DNA of 64,000 nucleotides from Crocodylus rhombifer (GCA_038503035.1 JAVSML010001156.1:378182-442181), one strand, 5' to 3'. Positions 1-12,252 are shown, counted from the first letter of the stretch. The notes: generated by a model not told the origin, from the letters alone. Translations and numbers: made by a program.

Positions 1-150
1 GGGGGGGTGCAGATGGAGGTTGTAGGGGAGCAGGGATGGAACAGCTGCAGTGGGCATATGGCTGCTGTGGCTCTGAATCCAACCCTGCATCTGGATCAGG
101 GCCAGAACTGGAGTCATAACAGCCCCCTGCCCCCCTTCCCCCCACACACA

Positions 151-225
151 CTTGGTATTCAGATCCAAGATGCGGGGTTTTTTCTCCATGTTGAATAGGG
201 GAAAAAACCGCATCTTGGATTCAAG
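151..225. repeat. Near-perfect hairpin (inverted repeat)
   Basis: The left arm (from 151) and right arm (to 225) are reverse complements over most of about 30 bp, with a loop near 187-195. The core ATCCAAGATGCGG at 163-175 pairs with CCGCATCTTGGAT at 208-220. A diverged relative lies at about 52820-52878, so this is an interspersed element rather than a chance palindrome. The GC-rich DNA at 1-150 is probably the body of the same element, cut by the window edge. Confidence 0.6.
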
Positions 226-269
226 TAAATATAATCACACACTTAGGAGTGTTCCTGAATCAGAACATA

Positions 270-563
270 GGTTGCCATAGATATACAGGGATCCTGCTCT
301 GACATGCTGTAATTACAGCACATTAAAGCAGACTCAATTAATCAGGTCTGCTGGAGCATGGTAATAAGTTCTCTCCAGCCAACCTCTGCATTTATGTATT
401 CAGCATTGTGCACTTCAAAATGGCAGTGGGAGCACTTTAACTAAAGCTCCACCATTTTGAAGCACCACCGTTTTGAAGCACAGGATGCTAAATAAAGGAG
501 ACGCTGTGGGCACTTTAATTTAAGTGCCCCACCACCACCACTGGAACACGTGTAAAGACACCC
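270..563. mobile_element. Multi-hairpin MITE, family A copy 1
   Basis: A non-autonomous DNA-transposon-like repeat with no coding capacity. It contains a hairpin at 413-462 (CTTCAAAATGGCAGTGG pairing with CCACCATTTTGAAG, with an extra duplicated right arm) and a palindrome at 508-529 (GGGCACTT...AAGTGCCC). The end GTGTAAAGACACCC is the reverse complement of the GGGTGTCT-type terminus seen in related copies. Related copies lie at 15557-15870 and 31357-31700, with a sister group at 18271-18576, 32296-32585 and 63460-63771. Crocodilians are known to carry abundant MITE-like elements (the family named Chompy), but membership here is inferred from style, not sequence comparison. Confidence 0.6.
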
Positions 564-2097
564 TAACTGACCACAAATCAGAATGAATGAACGGACTGTC
601 ACACTGGGCATAGACAGATCTAGGATTTTGAAAAGGGAGTGCAGATGGTGTGGAACATCATCACATATAACACAGCACATACTTTTCTCCAGTTAAAGAG
701 AAGCTAGAAACTTTACTAATATGGTAGGGAGTTAGCACTATATTAGTTGGTTTACAATCAAAGCAAAAGACAAATGTAATTATTGGAATGTGCACTAATT
801 GGCTAAAGAATATATAAAGATTTTAAAAACACAAGACATTAGACAAAAATAATCAAAGAATATTATATTATTAGTCTTGTAATCATTATAATTACATGTA
901 AATCTCTTGTTCAGATTCATAAAACAAAATCTAGCCTTCCTGAGGATCTTAACAGTGTCTCCAATACTGTACTGTCAGTCATTTCTTCACCTGAGTTAAT
1001 GTCACCACACCTCAGTTAAGGTTTTTAGTTAGAGCTAAAAACAGTCTGCAGGGCTGTAAAATAGAAGAGAGACATTACCAGGAATGGCTAACAAACAGCA
1101 AAATTGCAGAAGAAAGCATAGTTTGAAGAGTGAAACATCAAAATCATTAAAAAGGATAGAGTCCTGTGGAGAGGAGAGAGATTGGCAGGAATCAGGGAGA
1201 TGAATAAGTCACAAAGTCAATTGACTCTCTCAGTACTATATGAATAGAAATGCTGCTGACCCTCCAAGACAGCTCATTTTAAAGTTTGGGTGGAGCTGGA
1301 ATGAAAGGAGAGTGTAGCTATACCTGAAACACATTCCTTATGTATTACAGATGTTAGTTTTTCATTGTAACTTCATATGGCAATGGTCAGTTTTCTGGGG
1401 TTTTGCTCCTGACATCTTAAACTTAGGTTTTATACTCATCTACTTCATTCAGGGATACATTAGCAGAGTGGTTTAAACAACTCCAGGGTTCAAACACTCC
1501 AGGTTTCAAACATTGCTTTTGGCATATGCCAAAGGATGCAACTGATCAACCTAATCATTTGCACTAGGAAATCAAAGGTTCCTTGTATGCTAATGAGTAT
1601 GAAAACTAGCTCTGTGGAATACTAGGCTCAGTAGCTTCTTTTGGTATTTTATTGCTCAGTTTACTTCTCAGCTTTACGCATTGAACTCTTACACATTTTA
1701 TTATTTTACTGTATTTTCCATTACACACAGTTTATTTGTCTCTGAAATAATACCCTTACTATATACAGCTATCTTACATACATTTCTGATATACTCAAGT
1801 TATATAACTACATTTTTAGTTTGTCTTTTTTGTGATTGTGGAGGAGAAGTTATACCATTTTAGACAAGCAGTTTTGGAACTGACAGACCTTGACAAGGAA
1901 TCTGATCATATTAGCCTCTGAAGTCCACAGGAAAATTCCAGCCTACTTCTACTGTTGAATAGTATTAGCAAAGGCATGTGTTGACCTCGTGTAAGTTTTT
2001 TGCTACATTTATCATGATATTAACCAACCAGCTCCTCCACCAGCTCCTCCACTCCACTCTCACTATCTTGAGATGAGTATAAGAATATTGCTCGCAC
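564..2097. other. AT-rich stretch, nothing recognised
   Basis: AT-rich, many stops in all frames, no terminal repeats seen. A small tandem CCAGCTCCTCCA motif sits near 2030-2055, just before the CR1. Confidence 0.5.
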
Positions 2098-2373
2098 ATG
2101 CAGGATAAAATCAGGAAGGCCAAAGCTCAATTGGATTTGCAGCTAGCAAGGGACAAGAAAGGTAACAAGGACATTTTCTACAAATATGTCAGCAACAAGA
2201 GGAATGTCAGGAAAAGTGTGGGTCCCTTACTGAATGGGGGAAGCAACCTTGTGATGGACGATAAGGAAAAGGCTGAAGTATTCAATGCCTTTTTTACCTT
2301 GGTCATCACTGGCAAGATCAGCTCCCAGACTACTGCACCAGGCAATGTAGTTCTGAGCAACCCTCAGTGGTAA
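2098..2373 (+). pseudogene. CR1 ORF2 fragment, pre-RT linker
   Basis: A 91-residue open stretch with the CR1 linker pattern: a basic lead-in (KIRKAKAQLDLQLARD), then NKDIFYKYVSNKR and a VGPLLN...DDKEKAEVFNAFF block that normally precedes the fingers of the reverse transcriptase. In active CR1 this region is continuous with the RT; here a frame change at about 2367-2373 separates them. The upstream endonuclease is missing. The first ATG is just the first in-frame methionine after truncation, not a native start. Confidence 0.75.
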
Positions 2374-2951
2374 AAGGACCTATTAGGGATGATTTAGAAA
2401 AACTGGATGTGTACAAGTCTATGGGGCAGGACGAAATGCATCTGAGGGTGCTAAGGGACTTGGCTGATGTGATTGCAGAGCTGCTGACCATTGTCTTTGA
2501 AAACTCATGGCTATTGTGGGAGGTCCCAGACTACTGGAAAAGGGTGAATATAGTGCCCATCTTTAAGAAAGAGAAGAAAAAGAGTACAGGAAACCACAGA
2601 CCAGTCAGTCTCACCTCAGACTGTGGAAAAATCATGGAGCAGGTCCTCATGGAATCCATTTATAATCACTTGGAGGAGAAGAAAGTGATCAGGAACAGTC
2701 AGCATGGATTCACCAAGGCCAAGTCATGCCTGACCAACCTGATTGCCTCCTATGATGACATGACTAGATTTATGGATGCAGGAAAAGCAGTGGGCAAGCA
2801 CTTTAGCAAGGCTGTTGATATGGTCTCCCACAGCATTCTTGCAAACAAGTTACGGAAGTATGGGCTGGATGAATGGACTGTAAGGTGGATAGAAAGCTGG
2901 CTGAATCATTGGGCTCATTGGGTAGTGATCAATGGGTTAATGTCTTGCTGA
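2367..2951 (+). pseudogene. CR1 ORF2 fragment, reverse transcriptase core
   Basis: This 194-residue stretch covers the fingers and first half of the palm of a CR1-type reverse transcriptase. Visible blocks in order are YWKRVNIVPIFKK (about residue 57), NHRPVSLTS (about residue 76), HGFTKAKSCLTNLIASYDD (about 112-131) and a motif A region HFSKAVDMVSHSILANKL (about 144-161). The usual aspartate before FSKA is a histidine here, so motif A is catalytically dead. The frame ends at 2951. The motif C codons (FADD) occur just beyond at about 3058-3070 in another frame. Product would have been the enzyme that copies CR1 RNA at a nicked target. Confidence 0.85.
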
Positions 2952-3214
2952 CAGCCAGTATCAAGTGGAGCACCCCAGGGGTCAAGCCTAGAGCCAGTTT
3001 TGTTCAGTAGCTAATATCTTCACCAGTGACCTGGAAGATGGTACACCCTCAGCAAGTTTGCAGATGACACCAAGCTGAGGGAAGTAGCAGATACACAACA
3101 GCTCTGCAGAAATGGACCTTGGGGTTACAGTGGACAATATACTAGATATGTGCCCGTGTTGCCAAGAAAGCTAAGAGGATACTGGGCTGCTTTAGTAGGA
3201 GGAGTGCCCGCAGA

Positions 3215-3418
3215 TTGAGGGAAGTAATTCTTCCTCTCTATTCAGCACTGGTGAGGCCACACCAGGAGTACTGTGTCCAGTTTTGGGCCTCTCCACTACA
3301 GAAAGAATGTGGGAAGTTGGAAAGAGTCCAGCAGAGGGCTCAACAAAGCCTTGGCTGGAATGATGTAGTCGGAGATGGTCATGCTTTGAGCAGGCAGTTG
3401 AACTATATGACTTCCTGA
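3215..3418 (+). pseudogene. CR1 ORF2 fragment, C-terminal domain
   Basis: A 67-residue piece with the conserved CR1 C-terminal block [22 protein letters not shown], followed by [11 protein letters not shown]. This part follows the RT palm in intact CR1. It lies about 260 bp after the end of the RT fragment and is in frame with neither it nor the true C-terminus. The downstream 3' UTR signature and tail confirm orientation. Confidence 0.8.
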
Positions 3419-3460
3419 GGTCCCTTCCAACCCTAATTTTCTATGATTCTATGATTCTAT

Positions 3461-5032
3461 ACCCTGCACCTTGTTGAAGGGGTGTAACTGATAGACCTTT
3501 GACCCTTGGCAGCAGACTCTTACTTGATAGGGTTTAAACCCTGGGGTTCAGGAATTGGAGGCAGGGCAACTGGAGACTTTGGCAGCATGAAACAGAATAA
3601 AGGCTAGACACTGTTACCAGGGGAGGTGTCACCACCAACACAACAGCCTGGTAAATCTGACACAGCATACAACCCCACAAATGTATGGGTCCAATAACAA
3701 TGCAAAGCCCTTAATTCCACAGCAACTACAGGGTCAGAGAAGGGTTACCTGGCTGTTGGTGTTGACACCCCATCTTGAAGCAGCATCTTCCACTGGGAGT
3801 AAAGTGAGGCAGATAAAGGGACTCCTGATTTCACTCTGTTCCACATAGCTGGAGCATCCAGGGCCTCTGCTTCCATTCCAGGGTCCTCCTTTACTAAGTA
3901 CCCAGGCTTATGCTATGGTTATCCAGCCTTGTTTGAACTTTATTAATAGTATATATGGTACTATTATTTAGGAGTTTGTGCTACATTTGAAGTTCAGACA
4001 TTAAGTTGTTTTTGAATAATTTTCTAGCAAGAAGAGTGGGTGACTTAAAAGTGAGGAAAACATTTGCTCCCAGGTTTTTCTAATTCAAAACTGGCTGAAC
4101 AGATTTCATTCATATTATCCAAGACGTATCTAAGAACTGTATATATTATTACTAAAAAAGAAGGGTTTCAATTGGAAATGGCTCCTCAACCTGAACTCTA
4201 GAGTTTACTACATAGGCATGCTATAATCATCTAGTTAAATAGGTGAAATTAAGGAAAAGTGTGGGGTAAACTGCCCTGGGACATATGGTCAACCATACTG
4301 TATGAAGTGGGATATAGAAAAGAAATAATCACTGTAACTTAAATTTTTATGGTACCTTTCATCATCAAGAGTCTCAAAATGCTTCACAGACTAAACATGA
4401 CAGTCCAGATTCTGATTTAAGTTATACTGGTGTAAATATGGAGTGACTTTACTGAAGTTATTAAAGCTGCTCAATTTACAAAGATGAAACTGAGATCAAA
4501 GGTTTGGTTCCATTGTATGTACATAGTAATAAGTTTCATTTGTGCTTTGGTTTAATTCAAACAAGTATAATTTGAGGCAAATTTATTTCCCAGCAAGAGA
4601 GATGGAGAACTGATAAGTCTGGTACTTAAATATATGTGACAACAAATAAAAAAAGGGAAATCAGTAACAAAGCTTTAAGCATTTATCTAAATATGCCTTC
4701 TGGTTAATGGAAAACAGCTAAGCATTCACAAAAACGTGAAATATGACTGTCTTAATTCAAATTAATAGCAACATGTATACATTCAGCTACAGAATTATCT
4801 TCTGTTCACACATCCTGGTCAGGGGATTAGCTGTTTAATACATCTTTTGATTTTTGAAAATGTAATTTTCTCAGTCCCAGACCATCAACATAGTGCTATA
4901 GCTCTGTTCTACAGCTCTGTCACCATGACCACAATGGGATTGGAAGAACAGTCCAACTTTTAGAAGCAGGAGATCGACCCTCAGTACCAATGCTGGCTTC
5001 TGGAACAGCAAAGCATACATTCTCAGGCTCCA
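3461..5032. other. AT-rich stretch with possible ancient repeat
   Basis: No genes. The part at about 4395-4475 (GATTCTGATTTAAGTTATACTGGTGTAAATATGGAGTGAC) has the look of an old amniote interspersed repeat with a conserved GTGTAAAT...GAGT core, but I cannot assign it. The rest appears unique. Confidence 0.35.
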
Positions 5033-5752
5033 GGCTAGGGACAGATATTACACTTAAACCGGTATAAGTGATTGGAAGCACATTTAAACCTGTAACAGAA
5101 CAGAAGTTCAGCACACATAAATCGGTTTCGAAATGGCTAAACCCGGTTTAAGATAAACCTGGTAGATGTAGAATCACACCTAACTAATATAGGTTAAACT
5201 GGTCTGAGGGAAGTGAGGGAAGTGTCCATCTTGGCTTCTCTCACCCCTCCCACCTCCCACCCCCACCAGCTCCAGGCTTTGTCCTGGCCCAGCCCTATGC
5301 AGGCCCTGAAGGAAGTGTCCATGTTGGCTCCCTACACCTCACCTCTGCCTGCTTCAGCCATAGTTGAAGCTGAGCAGAGGGGCTGTGGTATGACAGAGCT
5401 GAAACCTCAGTTCCCTCCCACACCCAGCTCCAGCTTCCCCCATGCCGCCCCAACCTAGCTGCCAAACATGCCAGGACCTGCTCTGCAAGCCTAGTGCAGT
5501 GTGGGGAGGATCGACAGTGACAGCGAGGGATTGGGGGCATGTGCCCCGCAGCCAATCACAAGCTCAGGTAGACTCAGCTGCCCTCAGCAACGTCTGGCAG
5601 GCAGGGAGGTGTGCAGGAGTGCCCCTGACGTCTGGTCTTGGCCAGTGCAGGCATCTGTTTCCTCCCTCTCACAAAAGGAGACGTGTGTTCTCTCCCAATC
5701 CAATCTACACAGTTTAGAGAAACCCACACAGATTGAATCAATTCCACCTCTG
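5033..5752 (+). mobile_element. GC-cored non-autonomous repeat, family B copy 1
   Basis: AT-rich ends flank a GC-rich core. The left end (AGGGACAGATATTACACTTAAAC, trailing into CCTGTAACAGAACAGAAGTTCAG) and the right end (AATCCAATCTACACAGTTTAGAGAAACC) both match, in reverse complement, the two ends of the block at 22868-23998. The core contains two related GGAAGTGTCCAT...TTGGCT segments (about 5218 and 5310). No transposase is seen. Homology of both ends with a distant inverted copy defines it as a discrete mobile unit of unknown class. Confidence 0.6.
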
Positions 5753-7479
5753 GATTTTTGACTGTCTGTACTTAGCCCTAAAGACAAACTATTTCCTACC
5801 TGTGCTCCCACACAATGGCTCTTCTTTCTGACCCTCATCCAAGGCCCCCTAAAGCCTGTGGGAATTTTCCTACTGACTTCAGTGGGCTCTTGGTCAGCAT
5901 CTCTCTGCACAGTGCACCTAAAGCTCTTTTTGTCTCTCTGTAAAAGGAAAGCTGACAGTCCACTTTCACATCTCACACAAACACATGCTCAACCTTTTTT
6001 TTCCCCAGGGCAAAGACCAAGGGTCAAAGATCTTTCATGGAAAGCAACATCCCCACTTTGTCTCCTTTTGCACAAATTGTACCCTTCCTAATCCAAATGT
6101 GTGTCAGCAAATAACTTAAAACTTCCCAGGAGGGTATTTATCTGAGCTCAGGTCAGTAGGAGTGGCTTTAGAACTTAAATTGCTGGTATGTAAAGAGCAA
6201 CAAACCATGTAGTTTATTTGAGCAGTGAGGTCTGAAAATAAGCATGAAACTTGAGGAAAAAGTTGTAAAAAGTTCACTTTGAATGATGAACATTAAACTA
6301 TGTACTGTTATTTAAATAAACAAGGTTTATGCTCACCATTGATCAAACTCAAAAAGTCCTCTTGTATTTCTGGGCTTCTGATTTCAGGCAACCAATAGTC
6401 ACAACAAGGTCAAATCATTATCTATTAAGTGAGTTTGTCAGGTCTTAGATATCTAATACACATCTCTTCTAGATGTCACATTTTACTGTTAAGGGCTCAT
6501 TGGCACTCAGTGTAAAATAACAAAACCCAAGTTTGGGACCTGACAAAATCACTGTAATGATGGATGGTACAATCTCTTTTCATTAAAAAATTATTTGCAA
6601 CCACTACAAAAGGAATTAATCAGCTGATGTACAGTGGAGAATTGTTTGTAGTGCAATCAGACATGTATTGCAACAAATTAAATGTTTAAAGCTTATCAAA
6701 TAAAAAATCCTGAAAAAAAGACTGAGGATCTATAATACATTGTAAATTTTAAGTAAACTCTACTTGGAATTGTTAACATAGACTAAACTAAAATTAATAG
6801 CTAAAGATAATTATTTTTTTCATCCCTGTCTATTAAAATGTGATTTCCTTTATACTGGCCTACGAAGACCACTCAAAACCAGCCTGGTAAATGAATCAGA
6901 TCTTGGTTAGTTGAAAGAGCCCCAAATGATAGCGATTGGTGCCTGTCTTTTCTCTATTTGGATCTTATGTACTCAGCCTAACTCAAATCAGATCAAAAGT
7001 TGTCTCACAGAGACAGAAAATCTATTTTACTTTTGGAAATGAATCCAGATGATAGCTGGATCACCCACAACATCTCCTTTCCACTCAACATGCCAATAAT
7101 TTCTGAACTGGGAGTCAGAGATTCATCAGCACAACTCTTGTTCAGGGCCAAATCCTGGCCCCACTATATCAGAATGGGTTTTGCCATTGTTTCAATGAAG
7201 TCAGTCTGTCACAAGGATGGTTTGGACAGCCTGTGATCAAATTCACTAACAGGACAGAGTTGGGACTTATGTAAAGTGAACAAGACCTTGCCTTTACACA
7301 TAGGTTCTAGGAAATGTTGAGTGCAATTGGGCAGTCTGTTCACCATAGTATCACCTTTTTTTAGTCTAGAAGGGCACCATTTGGTGAGATTACATGTTGT
7401 CATTGTAATATACATTGTAATGCTGTACATTACCCAGCATTCTTTCCTGGTGAGACACCTGGATCTAGAGAAAGAAGCA
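5753..7479. other. AT-rich stretch with one ancient repeat relic
   Basis: No gene. At about 7140-7205 the motif GGGCCAAATCCTGGCCCCACTA...TTTCAATGAAGTCAG matches a pattern common in old sauropsid repeats. The rest is unassigned, with a pronounced A/T-rich patch near 6440-6840. Confidence 0.35.
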
Positions 7480-7672
7480 TAAAGACAGGAAGTCAGGAGA
7501 CCTTGAGTTGTAATGCCATTTGTGGTGTTGATTTACCTCGTAGTCTTGGGCAACCCATTTTAGATCTTTGGCTCCATTTCTCCATCTGCAAAACAAAAAT
7601 CATAAAATTTACCTACCAACTTGCCTCAGAGGGCTGTTGACATGCTTATGTCACTGGGTTTTCCATAAAGCT
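7480..7672 (+). mobile_element. MIR-like SINE, plus strand
   Basis: A long collinear match to the MIR/CORE-SINE layout: GTCAGGAGACCTTGAGTTGTAATG (7492 on), then TTACCTCGTAGTCTTGGGCAACCC, CTCCATTTCTCCATCTGCAAAAC and ACCTACC...TCAGAGGGCTGTTGA. The order and spacing are those of MIR from tRNA-related head through core. Divergence is high, consistent with an insertion predating crown amniotes. Confidence 0.8.
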
Positions 7673-10660
7673 CATCACCCTAGCTAGTAAGTGGATATGT
7701 AATGCACTACAGGAATACAAAGTACTATTCTGATGATGATTATGAGATCACATCTTCTGACATTAACATGCCACAGGGGCCAGGGAACTTTTTCTGCCTT
7801 TAACTTCTGAATACCAACCAGGCACGCTGTATTTAGAAAAAAAAAATCTAAACCAACCCATGAAGACCATTTGGGAAATATCAAAATGTATTTTTCATGT
7901 CCCACGTTACTTGCAATGACAATTTGGCCAAGGGAAAAACCGAACACATAAGGTTTGTGTTTCCTTTTCATATGTAGCAAAGGCATAAATATTTTTTTCA
8001 CTTTTGTATTAGCACAGAAACAGCCTGATTGTGTGGGACATGGTGAAAGGCAGCATCACATAAGGTGGATCACAACTCATTTGTCTTTCAAACCTTTTCA
8101 TCTGAAAGATGAAAGGTAGATGAGACATCCGTGCTGCAGAATCTTGTTCTCTTGTCATTATTAAAATCATATGGTGCTTTTTGCAAAAGAAAGGGAATTA
8201 GTGTTGGTGCCATATTAGAACTACAGTATGAGTAATTACGTTACATCCTGCCTAAAATTCCTATTTACATGCATTCTTCCTATTCTGTACTAAACTGATG
8301 CCTTGTGTTGTTTAATGCCACAAAATAGCTGCACCAGTTCAGTGGTGGATAAAGAAATTCTCCACATAGGTAAGTTGTAAAGCATTTCAAGTGTTCTGCT
8401 TGATCAAAGGGTCAAATTGTATCTTAAATAATGTCATCTCTCTCCTACTAGCATATAGGTCAATATAGAATGTTTGAATATGGAATATATCACATGGCAC
8501 AGAGACATAAACCACATATTCTCTAGTCAAAGTGTTTTGCTGCAAAGGTTTGTCTTAGTGAGTAAGACCTTCTGGGCATTAATCATTTACATGAGCACCA
8601 CCTATTTTACTTCAATCATTGCATTGTGGGCCTATAGGAAGGTTGAAGCCATCCATTGCATCAAATTACTCAGAGCTGAGGCTAAATCTGAGCTCTGTCA
8701 AAGTGTTATAAAAATAACAATAACAGCCTGAGGGTGAAAGGTGCAAGTCCTACCACAGCCTGAAAATTAAATGTAGTCCAAATGAACCTTTTAAGTATGG
8801 CTTTAAAAAGTGAAAAAGAGACTGAGAGGTCCCGATAGAAGTCCAGAAAAGTAATAATGCTTCTGTAGTTAAGAAAGAGTAGTAAATATCAAAGGGCCCT
8901 TAGCAACAAAGCATCTGGTCAGGTTCAATCCAACCCTGAAACTGAGTCCTGATAAAGAAGCACTGCACTGAGGGATTACTCTTACTTTTAGCCTTAGCAG
9001 GAGGAACAGAACTCCACCATGTCCTTATCTGGCATTCCCTTCCCCAGAGTGTCCCTTCAGATGTGGGAGAGGAGGCGACTGAAGTAGGACCCGATTCTGC
9101 CAGCTTTGTTATAAAAATTCTCTCCTATCTTTGCCACTTGCAACCAGAATTTGGCCCACTTGTTCTGCTTGAATGGCATGCTATTGGGAAAAAAATGGCT
9201 TTCCATATTTCCTGTGTCAGAAATAAATGGCAGAGCACTACTTTGTTTTTATATATTTAAGAAAGTCTCTAAATCACTAAGAGCCATTACCAACCCTGCA
9301 TGACCACATATGGACTTAACTTGAGATGTCGTTTTGCCGGGAAAGCTCTAACTGAAATATATGGGCCTTGCAGGAGCTCAGCATTTCTGGAAATCAGGCC
9401 CTAATAGTATGTAATGTTGACCTCTTTTGTGACCAAACAGTCAACTAGTACTTAGGGCCTTATGGGATGATTTTTGGTACAGGAAGAAACTGGTGGCAAT
9501 CAGGTATTTCCCTGATGCAAGCTCATTTATTTCCAAAGAATATACACAAAATCCTGGGTCCCTGAACAAAGCAGAAGCCAACAGCAGCAAGCGGTCTCCT
9601 TTCCCGGAGACAAAATCTGTCTTTCAGAGAGTCCTGTGTCCCCCAAAAAAGTACTATCTCAGCTTCCCGCAGGCCTACAGTACCACCACTTTTCTTTTCT
9701 GCTGACTTTCTGTATCTTTAACAGAGATGCACACAGCTGTAACCAATCAAACCCTTAGTCTGAGCATTTGCAACTGCTCCCAGGGAAACCTCTTAGCCCA
9801 TACAGTTTAGCTTTTGATCATCCTTGCCATAGGACTCGTTGCCTTGGGTGGTAACTTCCCATTGTTTCATGTATTGCTGTTTAAAGTGCATTTAATTACT
9901 CTTTCCATTTCCCTGAAAAAATGTGGTGAGTTCACCCCATGACTGTAACCAAACTCTTTATTAATCTATTGACAATAGACATGTTTCATGGCAGCTCTTA
10001 GCCTTCCAGCATAACTACAGCTCAAACAGTGAAGAGCATGTGGCAGCATGCACACGCACAAATTACCAGTCTGTTTTAAGAAGCGTTTTAGAGTACTCCA
10101 CTCTCTTCACCATTGCTTTCCTTCCACCACTTTCTTCCCAACAAACAGTGTTTAAAACATTCACAAATGTAGATGTGTATATATTACTTTTGCTAAGAAT
10201 TACATTTAGGAGATCTCTCTTGCCAGGCTGTATGTAAACATTGATCTCAAGGGAGCTGGTTATTTAAAGAACCAGTCAGAGTAGTTGCTACTGCCACAAC
10301 CAATTATAATTGCTTCAATTCACAGTTGCAAAAGTGAATTATTCATACTGCTAGATAACATTAGTCAAAGACAGATAGATGGACAGAAATAGAAGAAAAG
10401 CAGAAAGACAGGTGGCATTTTGTTCTGCAAAGAATTTTAAATATTTGAAGAGAATACACTAATAGACATGAAAACACTAGGAGCATTTTATGAATAACCT
10501 GAATATTCTCTACAAAAAAGTGCAAAAGGAACAAGCCTCAAAAGGTTAAATAGCCAACAGCACAGTAGAAGTCCTTATTTTCCTTAGAGCATAGATAATT
10601 CTACTGCCTTACTTAACCATCAGTGTGCTAGTTCGTCTGTCCAGAACCTATTTTGCTTTT
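7673..10660. other. AT-rich unique-looking DNA
   Basis: No exon, RNA gene or boundary of a mobile element recognised. Short relics of ancient repeats may lie near 9080-9150 and 9370-9410 (GGAAATCAGGCCCTAAT). Open stretches here are under about 105 codons and have no coding character. Confidence 0.4.
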
Positions 10661-10664
10661 AGAT

Positions 10665-10910
10665 CCAACAGTTGTCTTAGGATGTGTCTGTATAGAATAG
10701 TTAGCACAGAGTAAGCTAGAATGTGAGGTTATAAGCACGCTAGCTACGAGCATATAGATACTTGTAGTGAACACTAAAGGCATGTCTACACTGACAAGGT
10801 TTGTCCTGACAGTCAGTCTCAATCAACCCAAAACAAGTGAGCCAACATACCCCATCTGTACCATACCTAATAGCCTGCAGCCAAGCTGTCTACATGGCAC
10901 TGCTTAGAGA
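10665..10910. repeat. Possible MITE-end fragments
   Basis: AGGATGTGTCTGTATAGAAT near 10679 and GGCATGTCTACACTGACAAGG near 10779 resemble the G-rich TGTCTACAC termini of hairpin MITEs elsewhere in the window. No complete inverted pair is visible, so this is a weak call. Confidence 0.3.
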
Positions 10911-12252
10911 CAGAGCAAAGCCTTTCTAGGAATCAAACTGTAAAATACTTGCGTCTCCTTTCAGCTTCACGGCTACTTACAGGCAGTAGAGAAAGAAAAT
11001 TGGGTTTAGAAAGGCCAGCAGACAAGAACAATGAATTAGCTCATTTCCTGTAGCTCATCTCCTGTGTTGGAGGCCTGCAATGCTCAGGAAAGTTCCAAAT
11101 ACACTGCAGAAAGCAGTGAGCAACAGGCAGTGAGGACCGTAGCCAAACTCATAACTGGTAGCTTAGCAGAGAATTCAGTGTGTGGAAACACACAACACAC
11201 TTACCTCAGTGTGGCATCCAGCATGCAGGAAAATTGGGCAGCACCCCACAGCCAGAAGGGATCCTGCAGAGTGGTCTGGCCCTGGAGAGCTCCTGGGATA
11301 AATGGAGCTCCTTGGCAGTAGCTCTGGAGAGGAAGAAAAAAGAGAGTGCAGGAAGTGCTGCCTGGGACCATCCCCACAGCCAGAGCAGAACCAGCATGTC
11401 ACTGGAGCTGGCTACCAGGCAAGGCTGCTAGAGCCCAGACTGCAGCAGGAACTCCCCCGTGGAGTCTGGGAACTCACCTACCTGCGGCACCAGAGCCAGG
11501 AATCCTTCCTGAGACAGGAGGGTGGCCAGAAACCTGTGGAGTAGCATCATGACAGGTGCAACTGATGAGATGAAACACATGGGCCAGACTAAACACCTCC
11601 TCACACCCCACAATGCTGACAGGTACTCTTAGGGCAGCCAGGATGGCAGGAGAGCAGTTCAGGAGTGTTCAGGACAAGAGCTTCCACAGGGAAGCAGACT
11701 GCAGGAAGCAGTGCCTAGAGAAAAAAATGCTACTCAGAAGGGTGAGAAGGCACCTAGCCCTGAAATTATAATTTATGGGAAGTGAAATTTGTGAAGGCAG
11801 TATGCATATATTTTAACTGTAGTTGTAGATATTTGTTTATGTTCCTTGTACAAGTACCGGGCTGGATGTGGCTACAAAATGGTATTAGGAGGCCACAGGG
11901 GTACCTGAGGGGCATGGGAGCAGGGCAGAGACAGGCTGAAGCCAAGAAAGTCAAGGACTGAACCCACAGAGGGGTTGCACAGGTGACTAGGGGTTTAGAA
12001 GGCTAGAGCTGGAGCCCAGAGGGGCAATGCCATAAGCCTGAGGCTGAGGGGGCCAGAGCCAGAGCCCCAAGAGGGGCAGCACAGGCAGCTAGCAATCAAG
12101 AGGGCCAGAACCAGAACCAAGAGGGCCAAGGGTCAAGGGCTCAAACAAACTGCAATGGCCCCAGGCCAGAGAAGGCTGAGACAGAAAAGCCAGGCCAAAG
12201 CCAATGGGCCCAGGCTACCAGCCTGCAGCCACAGTAGCCTGTAGGTTGAGGG
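10911..12252. other. Purine-rich, GC-rich segment interrupted by an LTR
   Basis: From about 11040 the sequence becomes GC-rich; from about 11880 it shows imperfect short tandem motifs such as GAGCCAGAGCCC and AAGAGGGCCAGAACC. It continues after the LTR at 13391. Possibly the upstream part of an older LTR or retroelement whose 3' end is at about 14203. No protein match recognised. Confidence 0.4.
12248..12252. repeat. 5-bp target-site duplication, left copy
   Basis: GAGGG immediately before the TGT start of the LTR; identical GAGGG follows its ACA end at 13386-13390. Confidence 0.75.

Larger units (their letters stand above)
2098..3460 (+). mobile_element. CR1 LINE, 5'-truncated and decayed
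   Basis: The segment encodes, in broken plus-strand frames, the pre-RT linker, reverse transcriptase and C-terminal part of the CR1 ORF2 protein. It ends in the CR1 3' signature (GAGGTCCCTTCCAACCCTAAT) and a short ATTCTATG tandem tail at about 3440-3460. No endonuclease domain is present, so it is a 5'-truncated insertion, the usual outcome of target-primed reverse transcription. A stretch between about 3090 and 3130 joins non-adjacent parts of the RT, indicating an internal deletion. Old copy: frameshifts and stops throughout. Confidence 0.9.
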
